Position numbers and translations under genes: made by a program. From Buxus sempervirens (Eukaryota; Streptophyta; Magnoliopsida; Buxales; Buxaceae), in contig OX387182.1 in NCBI GenBank assembly GCA_947561395.2, positions 4,474,001 through 4,538,000 of the forward strand: 64,000 nucleotides of DNA. The letters run 5' to 3'. The notes beneath the pieces are model-generated. The model searched no databases and was not told the origin of the DNA. It worked only from the letters and a program-made list of their open reading frames with translations. Shown in pieces: positions 12,121 through 23,436 of this stretch; positions within the stretch are counted from its first letter, which is position 1, and every line of letters starts with the position of its first letter.

Positions 12121-12254
12121 GAGTGGGCATCGTCTACAGCGGAGGCTGTAGACAGCCCCTCACATGTATGGTGTGGGGCCCCCCAAATGAATGGTGGGGC
12201 CCACACGGAATGTGAGGGGCTGTTTACAGCCCCCGCTGTAGAGGATGTGCGCTC
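12121..12254. mobile_element. Mutator-like MITE, 134 bp, with 9-bp target duplication
   Basis: The insertion is flanked by the direct repeat TGCATCGGG at 12112-12120 and 12255-12263; the intact paralogue has this 9-mer once. The two ends are inverted repeats of about 45 bp, starting GAGTGGGCATC on the left and, read from the other strand, GAGCGCACATC on the right, then sharing TCTACAGCGG and ACAGCCCCTCACAT. A 9-bp duplication and long inverted repeats are typical of Mutator-type elements. It lies in the NB-ARC coding region and shifts the frame. Confidence 0.9.
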
Positions 12255-13310
12255 TGCATCGGGACTTCTATTTTCGAAGGCATGATGGTTAAACAGAGAT
12301 AGAGAGTCTTCTTCTGATAATTTGTTTAAAAGATACGTGTGAACGCTCGCCATCATTGACGAAACTTGTGTGCTCCGGGTGGTGACTATAATCTTACTGC
12401 CTCTACAACCGAACTCGAAAGGAGCTTGCAACGCGTGCCAATCACTGCTCTTTTGGGTCCATACATCATCTAGAACAATTAGAAATTTCTTTGCGTTCAG
12501 TTCTTTCTTCAATTCAGCTTGAAGTGGTTCCAGCTCGTAAAGATTAGGTGATGTTCTAGTGATCGACTCAATAATTGCCTTCGTAATCCGAGTCACGTCA
12601 AATGTACCGTCGGAGACGCAAACCCATCCTTTGGGGTTCAGATCCTTCAAGTCCATATGATTGTAGAGAAGTTGGGCAAGAGTGGTTTTGCCAACCCCTC
12701 CCAACCCAACGATGGAAGTCACTGAGAAGTTGCTATTGACAGTTATGTCTGATGACAGAAATTCAAGTACTTGAACCAAATCTTGCTCCCTACCATAGAT
12801 ATGGGAGCGATGCACCAAAGAGCCCGTCAGTGGTCTTTGGCTGATACGAACGGAACTCTCTGCAACACCCTGGCTCAACCCAAGATCCTGCCTTTGTTTT
12901 GCAATTTGATATAGTCTCTCAGTAAGCGCCTTTATTTTATTAATTTGCGTTGCTTTCGACCAAAATTGTTGAAGAGAAGAAAGAAATTCTTGCACCTGAT
13001 TTGAATGGGGAAGAGATTCCTTTGCCGATTTCAGTCGCCGAGCATCAGTGTTGAGCTCGTCGAACAGGTCGTCAATGTCGTAGGCGAGATGTGTGAGTTG
13101 TTGAAGCCAATCTCTGACTGCTGGATTCGTTATCTGCTTCTGTTGTGCGTCATGGAGCACACCCCGAATCAGCGACATCGTCACCGTCAATTTCGCCAGA
13201 TTGCCATCAAGGTTGATAAGGATTGCAAATTCTTTGATTTCTTTTGGGACCAACCTATCCAGACTCAGCTGAATAGATGGTTTGAGAAGTAGATCTATGA
13301 ACAAAGACAT

Positions 13311-16300
13311 ATTTTCCTTGAAAAAGGAAGAGGAAACAAGCAATTGGGAGCTTCAGGAAGCAAAAAAAAAAAAAAAAAAAACCAGAGATGGATGGATTGG
13401 TGGTATGGAGTTTTGGTTCAGAGGGGGAGAATCAAAGGAAGCAATGCTTGAAAAGTCGTCTTCTTCTTGTTTCTTTATTAATTGCGAAGTCCCTTTCAAC
13501 ACAATTTGATTTCCAACAAAAATTTTATTATTTTTTGTTAATGTTTCTTACAAACAAAGACCCCCAGCGTCCACGGATAAGGTGCTTAAAAATCATTCCA
13601 CTAGAAGGAAGACGGAATGCACTGGACCGATTTAGATAATTTTGTATTGATGATTTCTCTATTAACGGAGAAGCTGTGAAAGTAGATTTTTCCTTGTTCT
13701 CTTTTCTTATTTTTCTCCTGAAATCGGTAAAGAGCTTCTTTATTTTTATTTTTGGCTGAAAAATAGAAGACAAGAGTTCAGATAAAGATCACTGTGACGC
13801 ACTTTTTGATTATACATACCGCTATTGCAAATCAAAACAGCGGATGCCTTTCTTAAGGTAAAACGACAGAAGGACTCACGGCTTTAAAGATATATTTTTT
13901 GTCCCGTATTAATTAAACTTGGAATTGCTTTGTAAGGGCAAAGGTGAAAAGATGCACACTTTTTCTTGGCACGATTCCCAAAGGGGTGCCTCACATTATA
14001 TAAGGTTGTTTGACATAACCACCAACGAAGTTACGTATAAAATTACTCACTTATCATAAGTTTTGAAAGGCAATCAAGGAGTAGTTTTACTTTCATAAAA
14101 TTTAATCAATTAATTCTTTTAAAATTGATCCCTTCCAAGAACTTCCAAACTTGGTCGGTTGGTGGGTTCTGTAAATTTATCCGTATTTTGGATTGATAAA
14201 GGTTAGGGGTGGAGTAGTCAACAAGAGGACTTCTTTGAATAATTCCTTGTACCTTGAATTGGCGAGTAGCAAGGGAGGGATGAAAAGGATTTCTCTTTCT
14301 TTATGTTTTTAAGTAGGTGGGGAAATTTCTTCCCATCTGACTTCTTCACTGGTTAGAAATTTCTATCTATTAGATTTCTATTTACTTCTCCGCTCAAAAG
14401 AGTTTTAAAATAGTCCACTTGCAATATTATTAGAATATGGTCGGTGGATGTAGAAATTATTTATTGGTTTGTTGGTAAACGATATGTTAAATAATCGTTA
14501 CATGATTTAGCGGATAAGAAGAAAAGGAGGAGGTAGGAAATGAGGTTTGATGCAAATTTAAATTTAAATTTTCGATTCTTAATTTTTTCTCTTAGACAAA
14601 AAGTCAGGAGTAGGTGCATGTTATTATAAGAAAGCAAATCGAAAGGGAGGTTAAAATGACAACATAAAAGGAGTTGTTTGTAAATTTATTAAACCTTAAA
14701 TGAATTGATGTAATGACAACTAGACAAGCAAACAAGTAGACAAAAAGATATTGGAACCAAAAAAACCCTTCCACAATCCAGCACTAATCTATACTATATA
14801 TAAAGGGAAGCACTCCCTTAGGAAACGTGCCAAACAAAATGTGCAGCTTTTTGCAAGGACCCTTACACACCAATGCCAAGATTCATTGATAAAAGGGTAA
14901 AATGGTCAAAATCCCTCAAATCTTTTAAAACCTAATAATTAGTTTTGCAAGTTACAACTATTCCCTCCCATTATGTGGAGTATTGTACATGCTACAAGTA
15001 TAACCATCGTGAGGCACTTATTATTTATTCATGACTACCATAGAATATTCGTAGGCTACTTACATGTTCTTCGAGGGATACAAGTACTTCTTTCAGGGGA
15101 TACAATCAGTAACGTTGATTAATCATATTATGGCAATTAAGTAAGATTACTTTTCTTATTGTCTTATTGGTACATAGTTGCATGGTTTTTCATATTAATT
15201 AATATAATATACATGGATTACCTGGAAAATTTTATAATGAGTCATATAATACTTTTTTGGTTAAATTTACAATCAAACATGAAAAGTATAGGCAAATTAC
15301 ACCAATAGTTGGTCCTCCAAGTATTTCATCAATAACTTCACCAAAGTATCCTACAATAATCATAGCTAAATTTCGATTAATCATCAATCTAGACTGGGAG
15401 ACTTTATAGATGTCTAATCTTTACAGGGTTGATTAATCTCATATATGTTGTGAATAAAATTGTTGTATCCCACGAAGATGTCGCTAGTATCCGTTGATGT
15501 TTATTCTTGTATCCTACGCAGTCTTCATCATTGATTATATCCCATGAAGAAAATGCTTGTATCCCTTGCGATGGTTATAGTTGTAGCTCAATTATCGATT
15601 AATCGAAAATAAAGTTCGATTAATCATGAACCCATGACTCCAAAGAGTATGTTCTGGACTATTATTCTTCGATTGATCGTCACTCCATATCGATTAATCA
15701 ATTTATTAAGTGCGATTTTCCTCGAATGGAATTTTATCTTTGTTTTGTTTAAACTGCTTGTTTAATATGCCCAATCCTAATGGTTTTATGTGATATCCAC
15801 AACCTATTGATTGACCTATAAGTGGTGTCATTCATGTTCTTCACCGATTATTCTTTAACAACAACGATTGGTACTTCTTCTCAGAGAGTTAGGTCTTTAG
15901 CACTTGATGCTATGATGGGTTGAGAACTACAAACAATGGAACTCAATGTTATAAGTTGAGAAGGGAGATCAAAGTAAATGATTTTTCCCAACTAAATGGT
16001 GCTCAATGGTGCTCGGAAAGGTTGAACAATGGTGCTCCTAGACGGCTTCGTTGAGAAGGAAGAATGGCCTCTTTGAGAAGGAAGAAAAAAATGCACAATT
16101 CACAACATCATGCTTCAATAGACAAAAGAATCTGCTCCAGGAAATTTACACCCTGCATAACATTATTCACCAAAAAAGAAATGGAAAAAGATTAAAGGAA
16201 ATCAGTTTGTTGTCAAGGCCATTAGAGAGAACCCTCTTGGGGAATAAAGGTATTGAGAACTCAATGTTACCTTACCTCAAACAAAGGTAAATCAATGCAA

Positions 16301-16816
16301 GTAAAAAGATTCCACGGAACACATCCGATCTTATATACCCACTTGTACAACCTTAATTGGTGAGCAAGTTCTCTGTTTGATTGCTTTCCTTTTTGCCTTT
16401 TCATCGTCCTTTCATCCTAAAGATAATAAATATAATAAATCAACAAAACAGCCAAAATAAATATACAAATAAAAGAACTTTAAAAATAAAGTTTAGATTT
16501 AGTAATAAAACATAAACAATGAATAGATTATTAATTCGACACATGATATCCTTAGCATACCCTCGATCCACAGCATCTATCACAACTTCTATCACGACCA
16601 CATCCAATTTAATCGAAAACTGGGAAGCGACCTACAAGGAGGTGAGAAGAAACAATATTTATTTATGCATAGATGTATAATGGCTTTCATTGTCATAAAA
16701 TTTAATTTTATTTTCCCTGAGTTCTCCCAACATGAAAACCCAGATATTTAAATTCGATCGCATTGAGCAGATTATGGTTGTAGCTATGATTATATCTGTG
16801 AAAATCGATCATGTAC
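13311..16816. other. CNL promoter region (duplicated) and unassigned intergenic DNA
   Basis: From about 13430 to 14815 the sequence matches 32850-34400, the region upstream of the intact CNL, in the same orientation. This is the duplicated promoter side of the CNL unit. A block near 14845-14990 recurs in inverted orientation inside the upstream region of the intact gene (about 33350-33470), suggesting a short interspersed repeat. From 15000 to 16816 I see only AT-rich sequence with repeated CGATTAATC words near 15590-15720 and no gene. Confidence 0.6.
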
Positions 16817-17121
16817 TTAAATGAATATAAATGAAACAATAGAAACAGAATTACCTAGATTTTCATTGGGTATTTTGGTGAAGGATATGTGGGCTATCTT
16901 GGGCCAATCTGCTCCCTCCTCCTCTACACACCGTTGTTCAAGCATAGGACAACCAGCAACACGCAGTTGTGCAAGTGAGGGGGGCATCCCCTCCTCTGGA
17001 AGTGATTCGAGCTTCTCACAGTTTTTGATACTCAGTCTTTCAAGAGAGACGAGGCTGTGGAATCCCTCAGGTAGGGACTGTAGATCTGGGAGATTTCCTG
17101 AGATTTCTAATCTCAGGTCCC

Positions 17122-17832
17122 TGTTCTCTTGGATTCTAAACAATCAAGAACAAATTTACAATACCAGAAAACAAACAGTGACAAGTGATCACACTATTTT
17201 AACAACAAAAGCCTATACAAATGTCAAGAAGAAACCTCAAGTTTCTTTGAGGTAAAACAAGCCTGAACCATTGTATTAAGATGACCAAGACACTTCAACT
17301 AATGTTCAAATTTACAGAAACTTTCTCCCAACCAAAAAGTTACTTACAAAGATTGAATCCTCAACATTTTTTTCAATTTGAACTTCATGCTTTAAGACAA
17401 CTTCAAAATCTTCACAAGTATACTTCACAAAGAAAGAGGCAGCCCATTTCAGTCTTTCACCGGATCTGAAATGTTCCTGTTCTCTGGTCTTTCACAGCCC
17501 TCCAGAACACTGCTGCAGCCTCTCCTCCTTAGTCTCCTCTGGTTTTCCTCTTCACCAAGTTTTCCAGTACGAAAGACACCTTCTCTCCTGCTTCAAGAAG
17601 CTTTAAATCAAGAGTTATTAACCCCTTAATAGCTGCTGTAACCACCTGTAACTAATCTTGAAAACAATCTAACTAACTAGAAACAAACCTAACTGATTCT
17701 GAGAACTGCCCGAGAATCCAGTTGTGCCTGTAGCTACAGCAGGTTACAACTAACCCTGCCAGTAGCACACACAGACCACATTCACCCAATCATTTTCAAC
17801 TTATACCTTTTTATCATTTATTCAATCCAACA
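17122..17832 (-). mobile_element. Probable solo LTR inside CNL pseudogene
   Basis: CNL homology is interrupted between about 17121 and 17935. Within it, a 711-bp segment read on the minus strand begins TGTTGGATTGAA and ends CCAAGAGAACA, giving the TG...CA ends of an LTR. No primer site or polypurine tract is seen. I could not find a clean target duplication at these exact borders, and about 100 bp of further foreign sequence remains on one side, so the boundaries are uncertain. Confidence 0.45.
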
Positions 17833-18871
17833 ATTTTATCATTCCCTTCACACACAGAATTTTTTTAACATATTGCACAAAGTATTGTCATGCAATTTGT
17901 AACTTAGGGAAATATATTTCCCATCATTTCCAATGTAAAGAAAGGTAATATTTAGAGGCAGCAGACACTTGGGAAAGTATACTACACCCAAAAATCCTCC
18001 AATTGCGAGAGTTGTAAGAGAGGTGAGATTGTGAAGCCCCCACTCGGAAATGGGCTTCTCTTTTACACAACTCAGGATTTGAGAGATTTTAAGTTGTAAG
18101 GAAACCCTTCCTCGGGAAAGGGATCGAGATTGGGACATTCAATTATTGATAAACTCTCAAGAGATCGGAGACTCTCACAACCACGGATTTCAAAAATCGA
18201 AGAGATGTGAGCTCATGCATGCTTTTGGGTAACGATGTTATCTTGTCACAGCTTATGATATCCAAATATTCAAGAAATCTGTTGCTACACATCATGCCCT
18301 CGGGTAGAAATAGTAGATTCTCACAAAATTCGATGCAAAGACACTTAGGTAGCAAGGATCGAAGATAAAAAAATTCTTTAAAAGAATCAAACTCGGGAAC
18401 TCAAAGATAAAAAATTTTCTAAGCGTCGAAGGCACCTCTATCTTTTCTTCAGAGTAATCGAAACATGGTCAGTAATCGATCGCTAATTCTCGAAAAGAAT
18501 CGAATTGGAACATCCGAGTGCTCAAGCTATCGCAGTAGCTGATCTTAACGATTTCGAGTGCGGAAGGAAACTTTAGAAAGTGAAAACTTTGACACGCACT
18601 GATCTCCAAATGAGTAAGAGACCTTCTCATTTTCATCGTCTGACAAGCACGCAAGTTGAGTGCTGTAGATAATCTTCAGAGTTCGAAGAGATGCAAGACA
18701 TTGTGTTCCTCGTCTGATCCCATTCGATGACAACAACTTCACAAGATCATGACATTCTCGGACCTCTAATTCATCCAATGAATCTAGGTATCCCATTAAT
18801 GGCCTTCCTCCTCCTCCTTCTTCAAGAGGTACTAGTAGATTCTTGAGATGTGAAATTCTACAAATTCTTAG

Positions 18872-20038
18872 TGTTAGGTTTAACATTTTAGCTTGGCTTT
18901 ATTCAACGTCAAAGAGAAAGTGTTTTAAGTGTGTTTAGAATGTTTAGTTTGAGTCCAAGAAGACATGGTTCAAACGACGTCAAAATCGGAGTTAAATTGA
19001 AGCAGTTATGCCCAACATTAGATCAACGTTCGTTGGCCGTTCGAACGATCATGCTACAAAGAGAAAATAGAGACTAGCGTTCGACCAACGTTCTCTGAAC
19101 GTTTGACCGTTGGTGACACACAGAGAAACCAGAAAGCAGCGTTCACTGAACGTTTGCTGACCGTTCGACCGATGGAGTTCTACAAAGAAACCCGAGAGCA
19201 GCATTCGCTGAATGTTTGCTGACCGTTCGACCGATGGAGTTCCACAGAGAAACCCGAGAGCAGCGTTCGCCTCACGTTCTCTGACTGTTCGAACGAGAAG
19301 AAGAAAAGTGAGTTTTTGCCTTGAACGTTCGAGCCGCGTTCACTGAACGTTCGAACAAAACTTCAGTTTTAGAATTCCGATCTTTTCTGATTTGTTTCCT
19401 ATTCCGATTCTACCTTCTCCTAATCTATATAAGGAGTGTCTAGACTATTGTTAGGGTAACTCAAGAGGTTTTAGAAACCCTAAATTCGTGTGTGAGAGCA
19501 AGAGTTCTTTCTCCTTTTCCTTCTCCTTTGTTGAGCCATCAAAGCCTTTCTTCATCTTTCTTTTCTACCTTGGAGTTCCGGGTTGGAGAGTTTGTTCGTG
19601 GGAGTTCCTACGGATACCAGGCGAGTTCGTTTGGGTGATTGTGTGAGAAAATCTTCAGAGTTCTGAAGTGTTGCTGTGGAGCAAATCTGAGGAGTTCCTC
19701 AGATACTTTCAAGTCTGTGAGTTGCAGAGTCTAGCATAGGGATGTTGAGTCGTCTGAACTACAGGTTGTAAGTCTTCTTTTCATATTAGATCTTTTAGGT
19801 GGCTCCTGCATAGCCCGGAGGGTTTTTCTCTAGTGAGAGTTCTCATAGAGTTTTTCCTTCATCACCAAAATTGCTTGTGTTGTCTCTTTACTTTATTTGT
19901 GATTTTGTGTGATTGGTTATAGACTTGTGCATGCCTATTAATTAAGAACTTGTTTTTAATTAATAGAATTTTTATTCCGCTGTGCTTCACCTATTCATCT
20001 CCCTTTAGGTGTTATTAGAGTCAAAACCCTGTTTTTCA
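18872..20038 (+). repeat. 5' LTR of the gag-only retrotransposon
   Basis: It is 1167 bp, 62 bp longer than the 3' LTR. The difference is one extra copy of a 62-bp unit (near 19138-19261) containing GCTGACCGTTCGACCGATGG. The 5' third is dense in CGTTCG and AACGTT words, many in palindromic arrangement such as GAACGTTC. A TATA-like ctatataagg occurs near 19425. Confidence 0.93.
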
Positions 20039-20081
20039 ATTGGTATCAGAGCGGGTAACCAGATCCTTGACTCTGTTAGTC

Positions 20082-21866
20082 ATGGACAAGTCTTCCTCTG
20101 CCCCACCCTTCTTTGATGGTGGTAATTATGCATATTGGAAAGTTCGTATGAGAGCCTATCTTAAGGCTATTGATGAAAGGGTTTGGGGAAGTGTTGAGAG
20201 AGGATGGTCTCCACCCACTATTACAATAGATGGTGAGATTAAACCCAAAGACCCAAGCCAATACACTAGGGAAGAGTTAATTGAAGTCAATCACATTAGT
20301 AAAGTTGTCAATGCACTCTTTAGTGCAATTTCTGTTGATGAGTTCAAACGAGTGTCCACTTGTGAGACCGGTAGAGAAATTTGGAAAATTCTGGAAAGCA
20401 CTCATGAGGGAACTGTCCTTGTGAAAAATTCTAAGTTACAGATGCTTATCACTAGGTTTGAAGAATTGAAGATGGGAGAGGATGAACCCTTTGATGAGTT
20501 CTATGCCAAACTCAGTGATATAGTGAATTCTAGTTTTAACCTTGGTGATAAAATTCCTCCAAACAAAGTTGTGAGAAAAATCCTTAGGTCTCTCCCTAAG
20601 AGGTTTATACCCAAGGTAACAGCCATAGAGAAAAGCAAAGACATTGACAAAATTAGGGTTGAAGACCTAATAGGATCAATTCAAACCTATGAGCTTACAT
20701 TACCTCAATCCAAAAAGAGCAAATCCATTGCTCTTAGAGTCATGAAAGGAAAGATTTTTAATGAGTCTGATGATGAGGTGGATGATGAGGAAATTGCCAA
20801 ATTTGTAAAGAGTTTTAGAAAGATGTTTAAGATTAGGAAAAACAAAAAGGGCAATGAATGGTCTAGGGGGACTTCTAGCAAGGAGATGAAAGTTTGGAAA
20901 GAACCTAGGGAAACCAAAGACATTCATGAAAACACAACTCAGCAGGTAAAGTGTCATGGTTGCCAAGGGCTTGGCCATATAAGATCTGAATGTCCTACCT
21001 ATAGAAAATTGAAAGGTAAAAGAAGTGGGAAAGCAATGAATGCTACCCTGTCTGATAGTGAGACTGAATCTGAACATGAGAAGGACTTTGTATCTAAAGA
21101 GGGTTCAAACTACATGGCCTTCACTTCTATTGTGGGAAGTGATGAGGGAAATACTCTTCAAGACTCAAAACAACGTGAGAATAATATTGGTTCTCAAAGT
21201 GAGTCTGAAGATGAGGAAAGCCTTGAAGAGGCTTATGAAAAGCTTTTTAATGAAAGCCTGAAAATAAAGAAACAAAACAAGGTTTTTCTCAAAAAGCTCA
21301 ATGAAGTAGAACTTGTAAAGGAAGGACTTCAAGTTAAATTGGATGAGTCTAATTCACATGTTGGTGAGTTGAAGTTGAAGATTGAAACCCTTGAGTCTCA
21401 AAACATGTCTCTGAAATCTGAGTTAGAAGATACCAAATCTCAGTTGCAAAACTTCTCTTCTGGTTCTCAAAAGCTTGATCACATGCTTGGTATGAATCAA
21501 ACAGTGACTGATAAGAGAGGTTTAGGATTTCAGGATGCTCCTTCATCTTCAAAGACTAAAAAGTTCAAAAAGTCTAAACCTAAGGCATCTTTTAATAAGG
21601 AATCTCAATCTCAGAAATTCATTCCCATTTGCCACCATTGTGGTGTTCTAGGTCACATAAGACCTAATTGCTGGAAATTAGGAGAAAAGCTTACTAAATC
21701 TTGGAATTCTCCTTCTAGAAAATCCAATGTGGATTTGTCTAAACAAGTCAAGGTTTTAGCTGAACAAACTAGGCTTCTTTCTGAACAACTAGTTTCCTTG
21801 ACCAAGAAATCCTCTTCTAACCAACAAGTTTGGGTGAAGAAGAGTGATTTGACTACTCTTACTTGA
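20082..21866 (+). CDS. gag: Retrotransposon Gag protein (UBN2 type) with two zinc knuckles
   Basis: A 594-residue Gag that would form the cytoplasmic virus-like particle and bind element RNA. The start at 20082 (MDKSSSAPPFFDGGNYAYW) follows the primer site by about 30 bases and gives the usual Copia Gag N-terminus; the frame is open slightly upstream but only through the primer site. The UBN2/retrotran_gag region covers about residues 5-210. A zinc knuckle CHGCQGLGHIRSEC lies near residue 291 and a second, CHHCGVLGHIRPNC, near 517. Between them is a Glu/Lys-rich segment likely to form a coiled coil (about residues 385-460). The frame is complete and unbroken, which suggests recent activity or selection for Gag function in trans. 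No pol frame follows. Confidence 0.9.
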   Translation: MDKSSSAPPFFDGGNYAYWKVRMRAYLKAIDERVWGSVERGWSPPTITIDGEIKPKDPSQYTREELIEVNHISKVVNALFSAISVDEFKRVSTCETGREIWKILESTHEGTVLVKNSKLQMLITRFEELKMGEDEPFDEFYAKLSDIVNSSFNLGDKIPPNKVVRKILRSLPKRFIPKVTAIEKSKDIDKIRVEDLIGSIQTYELTLPQSKKSKSIALRVMKGKIFNESDDEVDDEEIAKFVKSFRKMFKIRKNKKGNEWSRGTSSKEMKVWKEPRETKDIHENTTQQVKCHGCQGLGHIRSECPTYRKLKGKRSGKAMNATLSDSETESEHEKDFVSKEGSNYMAFTSIVGSDEGNTLQDSKQRENNIGSQSESEDEESLEEAYEKLFNESLKIKKQNKVFLKKLNEVELVKEGLQVKLDESNSHVGELKLKIETLESQNMSLKSELEDTKSQLQNFSSGSQKLDHMLGMNQTVTDKRGLGFQDAPSSSKTKKFKKSKPKASFNKESQSQKFIPICHHCGVLGHIRPNCWKLGEKLTKSWNSPSRKSNVDLSKQVKVLAEQTRLLSEQLVSLTKKSSSNQQVWVKKSDLTTLT

Positions 21867-23436
21867 GTAGGTTTTGTGTTGCATGTATTGGCCCTGTTTA
21901 TATTGCTTATCTTATCCTTTGCATGCATGTTTTCTTTTGTTTTTATTTTTCTGGTTTTTTTTGATTTAAAATTTTTCAGAAAAAAATACAAAAAGATTTT
22001 CTATTCTTTTTATTGTGGTGATTTGTGTCATGAGCATGTGTTTGTGAAAACAATACATTTTTATATTGAGAGAATTAATTGCTTAAAAGAATTGTTTTGC
22101 AAAATCTATATCAATGATCTCATATAAATGCACAAAGGTTGATTGATCTCTTAGTGTGTTTTGCACTTCACTTACACACCCCAAATACATTTAAGCAAGC
22201 TTAATTTTTATTTTTCAGTGAGTGTGTGGATAGGCAATCCTTGATTTACTCTTGTCTATCTTAAGTTAAAAAGATCCTAGTATATGACCTTGTGTTAAAA
22301 AGAAATTTCTCCATTTTGTTTAAAAGAAAAAAGTTGTATGAAAAGAACTCTGGGATGAAATGTAAACCCCACAAATATTGAGTTCAAAAAGAAAAGAGAA
22401 TCACAAGGAGTATAACCATGGAATAAGCTGTAAACTCAGATATTTTAAGGAACACTACTCTTTGTGCAAAAAGAATTGTAAGAAACAGGGGGGAAAATTT
22501 CAATAAAATAATGCTTAGGTCTTTAAAATATTCATGAAGGGAGTTCTTTTTAACTCATAGAGAGACTTGAGTAATATTGTGATTTCTTGATAAATGGCCA
22601 AATCCTCCTTACCAAGTTCCTATTTAGGCAAACTTGTTGTATTTGGTTTTGCACTTACACGCAAGCACACTTGGTGATTTAATTACATTATTGTGTAGTT
22701 ATTTTGGATTATTGTTTTTAGTTTTGTAAAAACTTGAATTTTGGGTGACAAAGTTCTCAAAAATATAAAAATTTTTAGTTTTTATGAAATAGTGCTTGGG
22801 GCATGATTCATCATGTTCTTAGAGTATTTTTACATGTGGTTGAGTTGGTTTCATTGGAAGCTTGATGTTTTTAAGTGAAATCTGGACTTTTTTTTTAAGT
22901 TCTCCATCTCTTCCAAATGTGTTTTGTTTTCAATTCTTGGTTCAATTTTGCTAATTTGGTTCAAATATGTCTTCCTTAAAGTATTTCCAGCTTTGTTATC
23001 TATTCTAGCCATTTGAGTTTATGCTTGTGCTTCTTCCAAACTGTGTCAAGTTTTGAGGGGGAGTTGGTGTTTCTGGCCTCTCTATTTCCTTTGGGGAGTA
23101 GGTATTTCTGGCTTCTCTGTTTCCTTTTGTCTATTTCTGTGACAAAAAGGGGGAGTAGGTATTTCTAAGGGGGAGCTTTGATGATTGAATTGAATGTGAG
23201 TTGCGTATTGTTATTTTTTTATTCCTCATGCGTTTCACAAGGTATTTGTTTTCTGTGAGTTGTTTTGTTACAGGTTACAGGTTTCAAATTCAAGCTTGGT
23301 CTATCTAGGTTAGTGTAGATAGGTTGTGTTTGAGTTTGTTTAATCCAAGACATTGCTTGGTGGTTCACAATGTCATGGATTCTCTGGTTTTTATATTGTG
23401 TATAGGTTTTGTCACTGAATAGCCAAAGGGGGAGTT
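21867..23436 (+). other. Non-coding internal region of the gag-only element
   Basis: T-rich sequence without any pol-like frame. Near its end the phrase GGGGGAG recurs (about 23050-23170), resembling duplicated polypurine tracts, before the true tract next to the 3' LTR. Confidence 0.7.

Larger units (their letters stand above)
5326..13310 (-). pseudogene. CNL (CC-NB-ARC-LRR) resistance gene, broken by two insertions
   Basis: Single-exon plant CNL immune receptor, paralogue of the intact gene at 28369-32703. The start at 13310 (MSLFIDLLLKPSIQ) aligns with that gene's start. An Rx-type coiled-coil domain with a DIDDLFDEL motif is followed by the NB-ARC: P-loop GLGGVGKTT, kinase-2 FLIVLDDVW, RNBS-B GSKIIVTTR, a CFSYCAIFP RNBS-D block and a canonical MHD motif (FVMHDLMHDL), then about 25 LRRs to the stop at 5326. 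It is interrupted inside the NB-ARC by a 134-bp MITE with a 9-bp duplication (143 bp net, a frameshift) and in the LRR by a 3.5-kb CACTA element. The three remaining pieces (about 12264-13310, 10937-12111 and 5326-7405) are each largely open, so the insertions are recent relative to decay. The receptor would act in the cytosol recognising pathogen effectors; this copy cannot make a full protein. Confidence 0.93.

Noticed and set aside
17117..17837. Clean target duplication for the solo LTR
   Set aside because: The 5 bp on each side (GTCCC and ATTTT) do not match, so the borders remain tentative.
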